The position numbers were made by a program, and so were the translations under genes. Shown here one piece after another: positions 10,486-19,884 of a stretch of DNA of 64,000 nucleotides. The stretch covers positions 1-64,000 of the forward strand of contig NZ_LQPP01000036.1 of NCBI RefSeq assembly GCF_002102345.1, read 5' to 3'. How positions within the stretch are numbered: position 1 is the stretch's first letter; the number at the start of each line of letters is the position of its first letter. Source of the DNA: Mycolicibacterium peregrinum. Its GTDB lineage: Bacteria > Actinomycetota > Actinomycetes > Mycobacteriales > Mycobacteriaceae. A model generated the notes under the pieces. It saw only the letters and a program-made list of their open reading frames with translations. It was not told where the DNA came from and searched no databases.

Positions 10486-12056
10486 GCGTGCTGGCCGCGG
10501 CGCTCGCCGAGTCGTTGACTGCGAGCGACGCCGATCTGGTGATGTACGACCAGGAGGCGCGCACCTGGACCCGCCACCCCTGGGCGCAGATGTATGCCCG
10601 TGCCGAGAACGTCGCCGAGCAGATCGGTCACGACGGTTCGACGGCGGTCGGCGTGGTCGGTGAACCCACCGTCGAAGGCATCGCGACGGTGCTCGGCGGC
10701 CTCCTTTCCGGCGCAGCCGTTTCGGTGCTGCCCGGTCCCGTCCGAGGGGCAGACGCCGGACAGTGGGCGCAATCCACCCTCAAGCGGTTCACCGACATCG
10801 GGGTGGGCACCGTGTTCAGCCACGGCGACTACCTGAATCTGCTGGAGAAGGCCGAGCCGTCCGTGGCCATCCATGACGACGCCGCGGTGGCGCACGATCG
10901 ACGCTCCACAACGCTGCCGCTGGGAACCGGCCCGTGCGCGGTCCTGCAAGGGACGGCGGGTTCCACCGGAACCCCGCGCACCGCTCAGATGTCCCCTTCG
11001 GCGGTGCTGGCCAATCTGACCGGGCTGGCCGAGCGGATCAGCCTGTCGCCCAGCGATATCGGCTGCTCCTGGTTGCCGCTGTATCACGACATGGGCTTGA
11101 CCTTCCTGCTCACCGGAGCGATCCGCGGCATCGAGGTGTGGCAGGCGCCGACCGCAGCGTTCGCGGCCTCACCGTTCAGCTGGGTGCGGTGGCTCACCGA
11201 GAGCCGCGCCACGCTGACCGCCGCGCCGAACATGGCCTACGGGCTGATCGGCAAGTACTCCAGGCGGCTGACCGATCTCGATCTGTCGGCCCTGCGGTTC
11301 GCCCTCAACGGCGGCGAGCCGGTGGACTGTGAGGCGACGAGCCGGTTCGGCACCGAACTGGCCCGCTTCGGCTTCAACCCCGGGGCCCTTTCCCCGTCCT
11401 ACGGCATGGCCGAATCATCCTGTGCCGTCACAGTTCCCGTCCCCGGACGCGGAGTCGTACTCGACGAGATCACCGTCACCACCGATGCCGGTTCCAACCG
11501 GCAACAGCTCGCCGTCCTCGGTGAGGCGATTGACGGGATGGAGGTGCGCTTGCGCCCCAGCGACGACAACGCCGGCATCGTCGACCGCGAGGTGGGCGAG
11601 ATCGAGATCCGCGGCACCTCGATGATGTCGGGCTACCTCGGCCAGGAACCGCTGAACCCCGGCGACTGGTTCGCCACCGGCGATCTGGGCTACTTCGTCG
11701 ACGGTGGGCTGGTGGTGTGCGGGCGCACCAAGGAACTGATCACCGTCGCCGGACGCAACATCTTCCCCACCGAGATCGAGCGAGTTGCCGCCCAGGTCAA
11801 AGGTGTTCGCGAAGGCGCTGTGGTAGCCGTGGGCGCCGGCGAGAAGGCGGTCCGGTCCGGTCTGGTGATCGCGGCGGAGTTCCGCGGCGCCGACGAGGCC
11901 GGGGCCCGCAGCCAGGTCATCCAACAGGTGGCCTCCGAATGCGGCATCGTCCCCGCCGACGTGGTGTTCCTGACACCGGGCTCACTCCCCCGCACCTCAT
12001 CGGGCAAGCTGCGCCGCCTGGAGGTCAAACGACAATTGGAGACAGCGAAGCCATGA
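10482..12056 (+). CDS. mbtM: Fatty acyl-AMP ligase MbtM
   Basis: This adenylate-forming enzyme activates a long-chain fatty acid with ATP and loads it on MbtL. The 524-residue protein shows the AMP-binding loop GTAGSTGTPRTAQ, the block LPLYHDMGL typical of fatty-acyl-AMP ligases, SYGMAESS, and the late motifs TGDLGYFVDGGLVVCGRTKELI and SSGKLRR, whose Lys is the catalytic lysine. The GTG at 10482 overlaps the mbtL stop, and its own stop overlaps the mbtN ATG (12053-12056), giving a tightly coupled iron-regulated operon. Confidence 0.92.
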   Translation: MSVLAAALAESLTASDADLVMYDQEARTWTRHPWAQMYARAENVAEQIGHDGSTAVGVVGEPTVEGIATVLGGLLSGAAVSVLPGPVRGADAGQWAQSTLKRFTDIGVGTVFSHGDYLNLLEKAEPSVAIHDDAAVAHDRRSTTLPLGTGPCAVLQGTAGSTGTPRTAQMSPSAVLANLTGLAERISLSPSDIGCSWLPLYHDMGLTFLLTGAIRGIEVWQAPTAAFAASPFSWVRWLTESRATLTAAPNMAYGLIGKYSRRLTDLDLSALRFALNGGEPVDCEATSRFGTELARFGFNPGALSPSYGMAESSCAVTVPVPGRGVVLDEITVTTDAGSNRQQLAVLGEAIDGMEVRLRPSDDNAGIVDREVGEIEIRGTSMMSGYLGQEPLNPGDWFATGDLGYFVDGGLVVCGRTKELITVAGRNIFPTEIERVAAQVKGVREGAVVAVGAGEKAVRSGLVIAAEFRGADEAGARSQVIQQVASECGIVPADVVFLTPGSLPRTSSGKLRRLEVKRQLETAKP

Positions 12057-13228
12057 CCACCACTGTGCCCACCCCGTCACCGGCCACCACCTCGCTCGAC
12101 GAGTACCGCGATCTGCTGGATCGAGTGTTCGACGACCAGGTCAAAGCGTGGACCGCCGAAGCCGAAGAGACCGAACGCTTTCCGCGTGCACTAATCGAGC
12201 ACCTCGGCCGCAATGGGGTGTTCACCGAGAAGTGGGGTGACGGACAGCAGCCCGACGTGGCCAAGCTGATCGAATTGGCCTTCGCACTGGGCCGCAACGG
12301 TTCGTCGGGCATCGGCGTGGGTGTCAGCCTGCATGATTCGGCCATCGCGCTGCTTCGCCGGTTCGGCAAGTCCGATCACCTGCGGACCATCTGCGAACAA
12401 GCCGTCCGCGGCGAGGCCGTGCTGTGCATCGCCGCGTCTGAGGAGTCCGGCGGCTCGGATCTGCAGATCGTGGAGACCGAAGTCCGCACGGCCCGAGACG
12501 GTTTCGAGATCAAGGGCATCAAGAAGTTCGTCTCGCTGTCACCGGTCGCCGATCACATCATGGTGGTGGCCCGCAACGTCGACCACGACCCGACGAGCAG
12601 GCACGGCAACGTCGTCGTCATCGCCGTCCCGACTTCACAGGTGGAGGTGCAGACCCCCTACCGCAAGGTCGGCAACGGTCCCCTGGACACCGCCGCGGTG
12701 CACATCGACACCTGGGTGCCGGCCGACCATCTGGTGGCCCGGGCCGGGACCGGGCTCGCGGCGATCTCGTGGGGCCTGGCCCACGAACGGATGTCGATTT
12801 CCGGGCAGGTGGCCTCCGGGTCGCAACGGATCCTCGGAATCACGTTGGCGCGCATGATGAAACGTCGCCAATTCGGTCATACCCTCTTTGAGCACCAGGC
12901 GCTGCGGATGCGGATGGCCGATCTGCAGGCGCGGGTGGACATGTTGCGGTACGCCCTGACCGGGGTGGCCACGCAGGGCAAGCTCGATCTCCGCGCCGCC
13001 GCGGCCTTCAAGGTGACCGCGGCGCGGCTGGGCGAGGAGGTCGCGTCGGAGTGCATGCACATCTTCGGCGGCTCCGGCTACCTCGTCGACGAGACCCCGC
13101 TGGGCAAGTGGTGGCGCGACATGAAGCTGGCCCGGGTCGGCGGCGGCACCGATGAGGTGCTGTGGGAGTTGGTGGCCGCAGCCATGAAGCCCGACTACGA
13201 CGGCTACGCCGAATTCGCCGGGGCGTGA
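12053..13228 (+). CDS. mbtN: Acyl-ACP dehydrogenase MbtN
   Basis: MbtN is a flavoprotein of the acyl-CoA dehydrogenase family that introduces the cis double bond in the mycobactin acyl chain while it is bound to MbtL. The 391-residue protein has the FAD/substrate region CIAASEESGGSDLQ, a middle beta domain, and the C-terminal four-helix region with QFGHTLFEHQ and IFGGSGYL. Near the end GGGTDEV replaces the YEGT-type motif that carries the catalytic Glu in many CoA dehydrogenases, in line with an atypical substrate. It is the third gene of the iron-boxed operon, and ends 26 bases from the convergent mbtK. Confidence 0.9.
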   Translation: MTTTVPTPSPATTSLDEYRDLLDRVFDDQVKAWTAEAEETERFPRALIEHLGRNGVFTEKWGDGQQPDVAKLIELAFALGRNGSSGIGVGVSLHDSAIALLRRFGKSDHLRTICEQAVRGEAVLCIAASEESGGSDLQIVETEVRTARDGFEIKGIKKFVSLSPVADHIMVVARNVDHDPTSRHGNVVVIAVPTSQVEVQTPYRKVGNGPLDTAAVHIDTWVPADHLVARAGTGLAAISWGLAHERMSISGQVASGSQRILGITLARMMKRRQFGHTLFEHQALRMRMADLQARVDMLRYALTGVATQGKLDLRAAAAFKVTAARLGEEVASECMHIFGGSGYLVDETPLGKWWRDMKLARVGGGTDEVLWELVAAAMKPDYDGYAEFAGA

Positions 13229-13254
13229 ATTCGGCTTAGCCTGAACGAATCCCG

Positions 13255-13905
13255 CTACCCGGCGGCGCCGAAGGCGTCGTCGGGTGTGCGCGGTAGCGCA
13301 TAGAGGGCCATGCGACGGTTCGACATCTCGTGCTCGCCCAGGAATTCACACCCCGCCCACTCACACAGCCTGCGGGCGCCGGTGTTGCGATGGTCCGGAT
13401 CGAACATGATCCGCCGGCAGTCGGGGTCTAGCTCGAACACACTGGCCACGATGCGCGGCAGCAGGATCGGGCCCATACCGCGGTTGACGAATCTCAGATC
13501 GGCGATCGCGGCGTGCATGCCGATGTCGTGCGGGTCGGCGGCATAGCGGGGCGCGATGGAATCCTTGGCCGCCCGGTACAACTCGACGTAACCGGCAGGC
13601 TTTCCGCGGAAGCTCGCGATCAGCGGCCGCGAGTACTGCCCGTCCAGCTGGGCCTGCAGGTAGCGGCGCCACCGCTCGGGCGCCCAGTCGTACTCCCAGG
13701 CTTCGACCAGATGCGGACGATTCATCCACTCCGAGATCAACTCGGCGTCAGCATCGGCGTCGGCCGGCCGGATGTCATACGGCTCGGCCAGCACCGGGAT
13801 GGGCGCCGCGTCGATTGCGCGTACCTCGTCGGTGATGTCGGTCAGCTCGCGTTTGAGCACGGGGGCCCCTGGCAAGTCGGCCACGTCGGTATCGATATCG
13901 CTCAT
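13255..13905 (-). CDS. mbtK: Lysine N-acyltransferase MbtK
   Basis: MbtK transfers the unsaturated acyl chain from MbtL to the epsilon-amino group of the (hydroxy)lysine of mycobactin. The 216-residue protein is of the GNAT superfamily siderophore group (IucB/AlcB-like): after a variable N-terminus come ISEWMNRPHLVEAWEYDW, GKPAGYVELYRAAKD, IGMHAAIADLRFVNRGMG and MFDPDHRNTGARRLCEWAG, which are characteristic of these enzymes and include the Asp/His pair HLVEAWEYD. It has its own iron box upstream and points at the mbtLMN operon, as Rv1347c does. Confidence 0.93.
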   Translation of the reverse strand: MSDIDTDVADLPGAPVLKRELTDITDEVRAIDAAPIPVLAEPYDIRPADADADAELISEWMNRPHLVEAWEYDWAPERWRRYLQAQLDGQYSRPLIASFRGKPAGYVELYRAAKDSIAPRYAADPHDIGMHAAIADLRFVNRGMGPILLPRIVASVFELDPDCRRIMFDPDHRNTGARRLCEWAGCEFLGEHEMSNRRMALYALPRTPDDAFGAAG

Positions 13906-13931
13906 TTGAGCGCCGAGCCTACCGTAGCGAG

Positions 13932-13950
13932 TGAGGGTAGGTTTACCTTC
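13932..13950. promoter_or_regulatory. IdeR-type iron box upstream of mbtK
   Basis: TGAGGGTAGGTTTACCTTC matches the IdeR consensus at 15 of 19 positions. It lies 27 bases before the mbtK start on the minus strand. With the box at 10173 this places both transcription units of the cluster under iron control. Confidence 0.78.
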
Positions 13951-13978
13951 CTCCTGCTGCCGGTCTGCGGCCGCCGGC

Positions 13979-14338
13979 TCAGGAGAGGAGCTTGGCCAGC
14001 ACCGTCAGATGACTGAGCTCGACCTCACGAGTGGCGGTCACCAACGTGACCGGGCCCTGGGCCACCAGCGCGCGCAGTTCATCGAAGGCCGCGGCCTCCT
14101 CACCGGACTGCAGCTCCTGGGTGTAGCGGGCAGCGAAGTCGTCGTAACGCTCGGGTTTGTGGTCGTACCAGTGCCGTAGTTCTGTAGACGGGGCCACCGC
14201 GGGCAGCCAATTGCCCACGCGCGGATCGGTCTTCTTCATGCCCCGGGGCCACAGCCGGTCGACCAGAACCCGCTGCCCCTCGTCGGATTCGGGCTGCTCG
14301 TACACACGGGCCAACCGCACACGGTTTTTCGCGGCCAT
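13979..14338 (-). CDS. DUF488 family protein
   Basis: The 119-residue cytoplasmic protein matches the DUF488 family: it begins VRLARVYEQP and contains RVLVDRLWPRGMKK, ELRHWYDHKPERYDDF and LVTATREVELSHLTVL. The family is widespread and short; its biochemical role is not established, and the conserved Arg/Trp/His residues suggest an enzyme or nucleic-acid binding protein. The start is the ATG at 14338. Only 20 bases separate it from the divergent small gene that follows. Confidence 0.8.
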   Translation of the reverse strand: MAAKNRVRLARVYEQPESDEGQRVLVDRLWPRGMKKTDPRVGNWLPAVAPSTELRHWYDHKPERYDDFAARYTQELQSGEEAAAFDELRALVAQGPVTLVTATREVELSHLTVLAKLLS

Positions 14339-14358
14339 GCCGTGCCATGGTAGTAGCC

Positions 14359-14559
14359 ATGAGCCTCGATCGGGTCGCAGATCTACAGCGCTGGCAGGAT
14401 TCCGGCGCCCACTGGCGCGTGCTGACCCGCACCCTGGACAGCCTCACGATCTCCTTGCTGCGCTGTGACGGAGGTGAGGAAGTGGACCGGTTCACCTCCT
14501 CCGATCCGCGACTCCTCGAGTTCGTGGGCACCCGCACCGCGAGCGACGACGACATCTGA
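14359..14559 (+). CDS. Small conserved-looking protein, 66 aa
   Basis: A small charged protein starting MSLDRVADLQRWQDSGAHW, with an amphipathic middle (VLTRTLDSLTISLLRCDGG) and an acidic tail ending SDDDI. It has no membrane segment. An in-frame ATG 12 bases upstream (14347) is an alternative start. Codon use is mycobacterial and the gene is divergent from the DUF488 gene with a very short gap. I recognise it as a short actinobacterial-style protein but know no function. Confidence 0.6.
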   Translation: MSLDRVADLQRWQDSGAHWRVLTRTLDSLTISLLRCDGGEEVDRFTSSDPRLLEFVGTRTASDDDI

Positions 14560-14570
14560 GTCCGGCAGCG

Positions 14571-17189
14571 TCACACCGCCGGACCGAAGCGCGCCAACCG
14601 GGCCAGGTGATCGCGGTCCTCGACACCGAGCTTGGCGAACATGCGGTACAGATGGCCGTCTACGGTGCGCACGGACAAACACAGCCGGCCTGCGATCTGC
14701 CGGTTGCTCAGACCCACCCCGACCAGGTCGGCGATCTCCCACTCCCGATGCGTGAGCGGCAACGGGTCGCCGGCGCAGCGCAGCGCCGGGGTATGCGCCC
14801 CGGTTTGGCCCCCCAGCCAGAGCGCCCTGGCCGCGGCTTCCAGTTCACTGCCGCGGCAGCCTGCCTCCGCGTACATCCGGGCCGCGTCGGCGGCAGCGTC
14901 GGCGGCGAGCACCAGCGCACCGAGCGCCTCGAACCGGTCCGCCGCCGCGACGAGCAACGCGGGATCATGCCGCGTCAAACCGAGACTGTGTGCGCCGACG
15001 GCTTCCGCCACCCGAGTACCGCGCCGCCGCACCAACTGCTGGATCCGCTCGTGGCCCGACGAGTCTCCGAATCTCAGTGCCGTATGCAGGGCCGTGAGCT
15101 CGATCGCCTCCATCCCGCTCGCCGCGGCGAGGTCCGCAGCCTGCACCGCGTGTGTGACGGCCAAGCCCGTCTCGCCCGTCGCAGCCGCCACCCACGCCCG
15201 GCCCAACTCCAACTCAGGGCGGAACACGTCGCGTGGCCCGGCTGCGGCGGCCTCGGCACGTGCCAACGCTGCAGCCGCGGCAACGCCGTCGCCGCGCATT
15301 CCCTCGGCCTGGGCCAGGCAGGCGACAACGACCATCAGCCAGCCCGGCGGCAGGCCCTGCGGCGTGGCCCACACCGCCGTCTGCAACGCATCACAGGCTG
15401 AGGCCAGGCGGCCGCGGGCCAGCTCCACCCGCCCATGCAGTGCGGTGCCGATGGCTTCCGCCTGCGGCGAGCCGGCCGCCTTCTCGACGTAGGCATCGCA
15501 GATGCCGTGCGCCTTGTCCAGCTCCACATCGCCCAGGGCCGCCGACACCCGGGCGAAGACGAACCAGTACCGCGGCGAGCCCGACACACAGTGTTCGGCA
15601 GCGAGCTCACCCACGCGCGCCACCGCGGCGGCCTCGTCCGACCGGCCGGACAGCGCCAACGCGCTCGAGGTGGCCAGCGCGGCCCATACTGTCGCCGTCG
15701 GTGGCACCTTCTGCTCCAGCACAGCGGTGCCCAACGTGATCGCCTTCTCCAGCTCACCGGTGTGGAAGGCGAAAACCGCCTCCATCGCGGCGACCAGGCT
15801 CACCGTCTGCGGGGAGTGCAGGTGTTCGCGGAGCATCGAGAGCACCTCATGCGCCGCGTCCGGCCGGGCGCATCCGAAGAACAGATTCGACGCCCGCAGA
15901 CAACCCCACCGGGCCAGCATCGCCTCGTCGTCGGGATCCGGCACCGACCGTGCCAACAGTTGCTCGGCCTCCTCGCCCCGGCCCTGCCAACTCATCGCAT
16001 CGGCCAGCACGATCACCGCGGACATCCCGGCACCGTGATCCACCGCGTACCGCGCAAGCTCTTCTCCGAGAGTCAGATTGGACATGGTGACTGCGCTGGC
16101 GGCGGCATCGGCGATGACGTCCGGATCCGCCGGGACGTCGCCTCCCACCATGAATCGAGCCAGCTGGATACGGCCGCGCACGTCCGGCACCGCTGCGTTG
16201 CCCGGTGATTGAAGGTGTGTCGCCAACAGCGACGCCAACTGCGTGTTGATCTGCCGGGTTCGGGTTTTCGAGCATCGTTCGCGCGCAACCTCACCGATGA
16301 GCGGATGGCCGGGTTGCACCAAGGTGCAGGCCGCATCGTTGAGCACCTGGATCGCTCCGCGCCGTTCCACGCTGGCGATCGCGTCGAGCTCGCAGACTGC
16401 TGCCAGCACATCGAAGTCCAGGACCTCGGCGGTGGACACCATGTCGACCACGTCCCGCTCGTTCGGAGTGAGCGTGTCGAATCGTGAATTGATCAGGGCG
16501 TGCAGGTCTGCGTTGGCCCGCAGCGGCCCGCACAGCCGCCACCGGCCCTCGTCGCGTACGAACGCCTCGTCGCCGAGAGCCGCGTTGACCACGCCCCGCA
16601 GGTAGAGCGGGCTGCCGGAGGAGAACCGGTGTAGTTGGCCGACCGCGCGCGGGTCGACATCACCGTGCAGCACTGCTGCCATCAACTCGGCGGTCTGCGC
16701 CCGGGTGAAGGGCTCCAGGTCGAACCGGAGCAGCAGCTGTTCCTTCCACAACGCGGTCACCGCATCGGATGTGGGCACCCGGTTCTGGATGGTGACGATC
16801 AGTTTCGCCGCACTGTGCACCGCCAGTTGCTGGACCAGCAGCGCCGACAGCTGATCGAGGTGCTGGGCATCGTCGACCACGATGACCAGATCAGGCTCGG
16901 CGGCCAGCGCCTCGTGCGCCGCGGCGAGCATCACCGTGGGGTCATGCGCGTCGGTCAAAGTGAGTGCGTGCAGAAACGCCCCGAGCGGTACTGCCTGCCC
17001 GGTTTCGGTGCCCAGTACAAACCGCACCGGGTGCCCGTCGGCCTCCATTTGCTCGGCCAACACCCGGGCCAACGCCGACTTGCCCACCCCGGCCCCGCCC
17101 GCCAGCACCACACCACGGAAGTCGCCACGCAACGCCTGCGCGGCTTCGCGCAGTTCAGCATCCCGTGCGACAAATGGCCAGTCGGACAA
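14571..17189 (-). CDS. Large LuxR-family ATPase regulator (LAL type)
   Basis: The 872-residue protein pairs an N-terminal NTPase with a C-terminal LuxR helix-turn-helix. Walker A is GGAGVGKS at 31-38 and Walker B LVIVVDD at about 101-107. A long Ala/Leu-rich helical-repeat middle follows, and the last 63 residues hold LTHREWEIADLVGVGLSNRQ, then SVRTVDGHLYRMFAKLG. This is the MalT/LAL architecture, in which ligand and ATP binding control DNA binding. Translation likely begins at TTG (17189) with GGGGG a few bases upstream. It lies just upstream of, and on the same strand as, nagA, and could respond to sugars, but that is only positional inference. Confidence 0.85.
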   Translation of the reverse strand: MSDWPFVARDAELREAAQALRGDFRGVVLAGGAGVGKSALARVLAEQMEADGHPVRFVLGTETGQAVPLGAFLHALTLTDAHDPTVMLAAAHEALAAEPDLVIVVDDAQHLDQLSALLVQQLAVHSAAKLIVTIQNRVPTSDAVTALWKEQLLLRFDLEPFTRAQTAELMAAVLHGDVDPRAVGQLHRFSSGSPLYLRGVVNAALGDEAFVRDEGRWRLCGPLRANADLHALINSRFDTLTPNERDVVDMVSTAEVLDFDVLAAVCELDAIASVERRGAIQVLNDAACTLVQPGHPLIGEVARERCSKTRTRQINTQLASLLATHLQSPGNAAVPDVRGRIQLARFMVGGDVPADPDVIADAAASAVTMSNLTLGEELARYAVDHGAGMSAVIVLADAMSWQGRGEEAEQLLARSVPDPDDEAMLARWGCLRASNLFFGCARPDAAHEVLSMLREHLHSPQTVSLVAAMEAVFAFHTGELEKAITLGTAVLEQKVPPTATVWAALATSSALALSGRSDEAAAVARVGELAAEHCVSGSPRYWFVFARVSAALGDVELDKAHGICDAYVEKAAGSPQAEAIGTALHGRVELARGRLASACDALQTAVWATPQGLPPGWLMVVVACLAQAEGMRGDGVAAAAALARAEAAAAGPRDVFRPELELGRAWVAAATGETGLAVTHAVQAADLAAASGMEAIELTALHTALRFGDSSGHERIQQLVRRRGTRVAEAVGAHSLGLTRHDPALLVAAADRFEALGALVLAADAAADAARMYAEAGCRGSELEAAARALWLGGQTGAHTPALRCAGDPLPLTHREWEIADLVGVGLSNRQIAGRLCLSVRTVDGHLYRMFAKLGVEDRDHLARLARFGPAV

Positions 17190-17334
17190 GAACGACCCCC
17201 AGATGCTTCGCGTCGTACCCGGCTGACGCTACGCCGGTACAGGAATATGTAACGGCTATTGAGGGCGGGCGCAACACGAATCTTTGCCACAGGAAACAGT
17301 TCTCGGGTTTCCCGGCACCTGGACGCAGGCGCCG

Positions 17335-18480
17335 CTACGCCCCCGGTTCCAGCTCCCACACACCCCGCCGAAAGACCCCGGTGACCGACAGATCCTGATC
17401 CAGCACCACGAGATCGGCTGCGGCTCCGGGGATCAGATCACCGGCGGGCAGCCCCAGCGCCCGAGCCGGGTTCAGCGAGGCCTGGCGGGCGACGAGCATC
17501 AACGCGTCGTCGCGGTCCAAACCGCAATGGGCGAAGGCGAATCGGACCACCTGATCCATGGTCGCTGTGCTGCCGGCGACCGTGTCCGTGCCCCCGACAA
17601 AGGCGACCCCGTCAGTCACGTCAACCGGCACGGGCCCCAACTGGTAGCGGCCGTCGGGCATCCCGGTGGCTGCCATCGCATCGGTGATCAGAGAAATGCG
17701 ATCCGGCCTGACGCTGCGCATGACGTGCCGGTAGATGGCCGGATCGAGATGTACGCCGTCGGTGATGAGTTCGACGGTGACAGAAGGTTCCTCGATCAGC
17801 GCGATCACCGGTCCCGGTTCACGCCGGTCGATCGGGCGCATCGCGTTGAACAGATGCGTGGCCACCGTGGCACCGGCGGCAATCGCGGCGCGGGTCTGCT
17901 CGTAGGTGGCCTCGGTATGGCCGACGGCCACCACAACGCCGGCATCGATGAACTGCCGGATCGCGGCCAGCGCACCGGGACGTTCCGGCGCGATGGTCAC
18001 CATCCGGATCGTTCCCGCCGCGGCGGCCAGCAACCGGTCGATCTCGGCCGGATCCGGGTCCCGCATGAGCGCGGGTTGATGAGCACCGCACCGCACGGTC
18101 GACAGCCACGGACCTTCGAGGTGTATGCCGTCGATCAGTCCGGCGCGGACATCCGCCGCCAGTGCACCGACCTCGTGCAGCAGATCGTCGGGGCTCGCGG
18201 TGACCAGGGAGGCGATCATGGTGGTGGTGCCGTGGCGACGGTGCAGCGCCACTGCGGCCGACGTATCGGCCGTGGACGCGGCCGAGAAGCTGCCCCCGCC
18301 GCCGCCGTGGGAATGGGTGTCGACGAAACCCGGCATCACGGTCACCGCGCCGAGTTCGCGATCGGCAGTCCGGGGCGGTAGACCCGCTCCCACCGCAGCC
18401 ACCTTCCCGCCCGACAGGTCGATCCACCCCGGCCGTAACAGTTCTGCGCTCGCGATGAGCGTGTCGGCAGTCAGCAGCAC
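17335..18480 (-). CDS. nagA: N-acetylglucosamine-6-phosphate deacetylase
   Basis: NagA removes acetate from GlcNAc-6-phosphate, giving glucosamine 6-phosphate for NagB. The 381-residue amidohydrolase shows the metal site VDTHSH (about 54-58), EGPWLS, VAVGHTEAT, VATHLFNAM and the catalytic Asp in LITDAMAATG, in the family order. A glycine run (GGGGG) follows the HSH motif. It starts at GTG directly after the nagB stop with no gap, so the two are translated together. The gene belongs to the GlcNAc uptake and breakdown set with crr and nagE. Confidence 0.93.
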   Translation of the reverse strand: MLLTADTLIASAELLRPGWIDLSGGKVAAVGAGLPPRTADRELGAVTVMPGFVDTHSHGGGGGSFSAASTADTSAAVALHRRHGTTTMIASLVTASPDDLLHEVGALAADVRAGLIDGIHLEGPWLSTVRCGAHQPALMRDPDPAEIDRLLAAAAGTIRMVTIAPERPGALAAIRQFIDAGVVVAVGHTEATYEQTRAAIAAGATVATHLFNAMRPIDRREPGPVIALIEEPSVTVELITDGVHLDPAIYRHVMRSVRPDRISLITDAMAATGMPDGRYQLGPVPVDVTDGVAFVGGTDTVAGSTATMDQVVRFAFAHCGLDRDDALMLVARQASLNPARALGLPAGDLIPGAAADLVVLDQDLSVTGVFRRGVWELEPGA

Positions 18481-19266
18481 TCAGATGCCCTGCCAATCCG
18501 GTTTCGAGAGGTAGGTCTCGCGGTAGTAATCGATGAGCTGAAGTCGCTGCGCCGCAGCGTCGTCGAGCAGAACCGTGACGTGCGGATGATGCTGCAGGAT
18601 GGTGGCCGGCCACATGGCGGTCACGGCGCCCTCGACGAGGTGGTGCACAGCCTCGGCCTTGCTGCGACCGAGGGCCACCAGGATGACGTGCCGGGCCGCC
18701 ATGATGGTGGCCAACCCCTGAGTGAGGCAGTGTGTCGGCACCGCATCGAGGTCGTCCCCGAAGAACCGGGCGTTGTCGACGCGGGTCTGGCGGGTCAGCG
18801 TCTTGATCCGGGTACGCGAGGCCAGCGAGGACCCGGGTTCGTTGAAGGCGATGTGCCCGTCGGTGCCGATGCCGACGACCTGTAGATCGACGCCACCGGC
18901 AGTGCGGATGGCCTCCTCGTATGCCGCGCACGCTGCCGGGATGTCGTCGGCAAGGCCGTCAGGGCCCTGCACCGCCCCGGGGGCGAAGTCGACGCGCGAG
19001 ACGAACACGGTGTCGATGACATTGCGGTAGCGCTCAGGATGATCGACGGGCAGGCCCACGTATTCGTCGAGCGTGAATCCCCTCGCCTGCCGGAACGAGA
19101 TCTGCCCCGCAGCGCACCGGGTGGCGAGTTCGTCGTAGACCGCCAGCGGCGACGACCCGGTGGCAAGGCCGAGGACCGCGTCCGGTTTACGGTCGAGCAA
19201 CGCGCCGAACGCGTCGGCAGCCACCCTGCCGATCTCGTCGGCATCGGCCAGGATGATGACTTCCAT
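18481..19266 (-). CDS. nagB: Glucosamine-6-phosphate deaminase
   Basis: NagB converts glucosamine 6-phosphate to fructose 6-phosphate and ammonia, linking amino sugars to glycolysis. The 261-residue protein is the usual length. It has GLATGSSPLAVY near the N-terminus for phosphate binding, FTLDEYVGL with the catalytic Asp, and GIGTDGHIAFNEPGSSLASR, the family signature. It lies between the EIIA gene (12-base gap) and nagA (no gap), forming the EIIA-nagB-nagA operon on the minus strand. Confidence 0.95.
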   Translation of the reverse strand: MEVIILADADEIGRVAADAFGALLDRKPDAVLGLATGSSPLAVYDELATRCAAGQISFRQARGFTLDEYVGLPVDHPERYRNVIDTVFVSRVDFAPGAVQGPDGLADDIPAACAAYEEAIRTAGGVDLQVVGIGTDGHIAFNEPGSSLASRTRIKTLTRQTRVDNARFFGDDLDAVPTHCLTQGLATIMAARHVILVALGRSKAEAVHHLVEGAVTAMWPATILQHHPHVTVLLDDAAAQRLQLIDYYRETYLSKPDWQGI

Positions 19267-19278
19267 CTACTCGACCAT

Positions 19279-19749
19279 CTACTTGGCCGCAGTAAAAAGT
19301 TCTGCGCCCGAAGCGATATCGGCTCCGGCCGCGACCGGCCCGGCCACTGTCACATTGCCGGGTTCGCGCTCGTCCATGACCACAACGGGGACAATGGGAT
19401 TGAGGCCCTTCGCCTCGACTGCGGGCACGTCGTAGGTGATCACCACCTGACCGGCGGAAACATCCTCTCCCTGGCCGACGTGAGCGGTGAAGCCCTCGCC
19501 GTTCAGAGCGACGGTATCCAGCCCGAGGTGCACCAGCACACCGACGCCCTCGGCCGTCACGATGACGTAGGCATGCGGCATCAGTTTCAGCACCTTGCCG
19601 CTGACCGGGGCGATCGCGTCGATCACGCCGCGCGGCGGGTCCACCGCGGCACCATAGCCGACCATGCCCGCCGAGAACACGGGGTCAGGAACATCCTGGA
19701 GTGCCACCGCGCGTCCGGCGACCGGGGCGAGTACTCGCGTCAAGCTCAC
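19279..19749 (-). CDS. crr: PTS EIIA component, glucose/GlcNAc family
   Basis: The 156-residue cytoplasmic EIIA domain passes phosphate from HPr to the EIICB permease. The two catalytic histidines are visible: His59 in KLMPHAYVIV and the phospho-acceptor His74 in VLVHLGLDTV. The sequence V(I)DAIAPVSGKVL is also typical. It starts at GTG with GGAG ten bases upstream. EIIA is a separate gene here, divergent from the EIICB gene across 135 bases, and it heads the operon with nagB and nagA. EI and HPr are not in the window. Confidence 0.92.
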   Translation of the reverse strand: MSLTRVLAPVAGRAVALQDVPDPVFSAGMVGYGAAVDPPRGVIDAIAPVSGKVLKLMPHAYVIVTAEGVGVLVHLGLDTVALNGEGFTAHVGQGEDVSAGQVVITYDVPAVEAKGLNPIVPVVVMDEREPGNVTVAGPVAAGADIASGAELFTAAK

Positions 19750-19884
19750 TGTGGTGGCTCCTTCTGTGATGTCCCAACAATACGAGGGCGGCCGGAAGAC
19801 GGCCGCGAGTTCACGGGTTCTCGTCTAAGCTTCCGCACAGCTTTACGGCGGTTCGCGCCGGGTGGCCAGGAGGACGGTGGTGCG

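Noticed and set aside
19750..19884. DasR/NagR-type operator between EIIA and EIICB genes
   Set aside because: No palindrome resembling the known GntR-type amino-sugar sites is visible in the 135-base gap.
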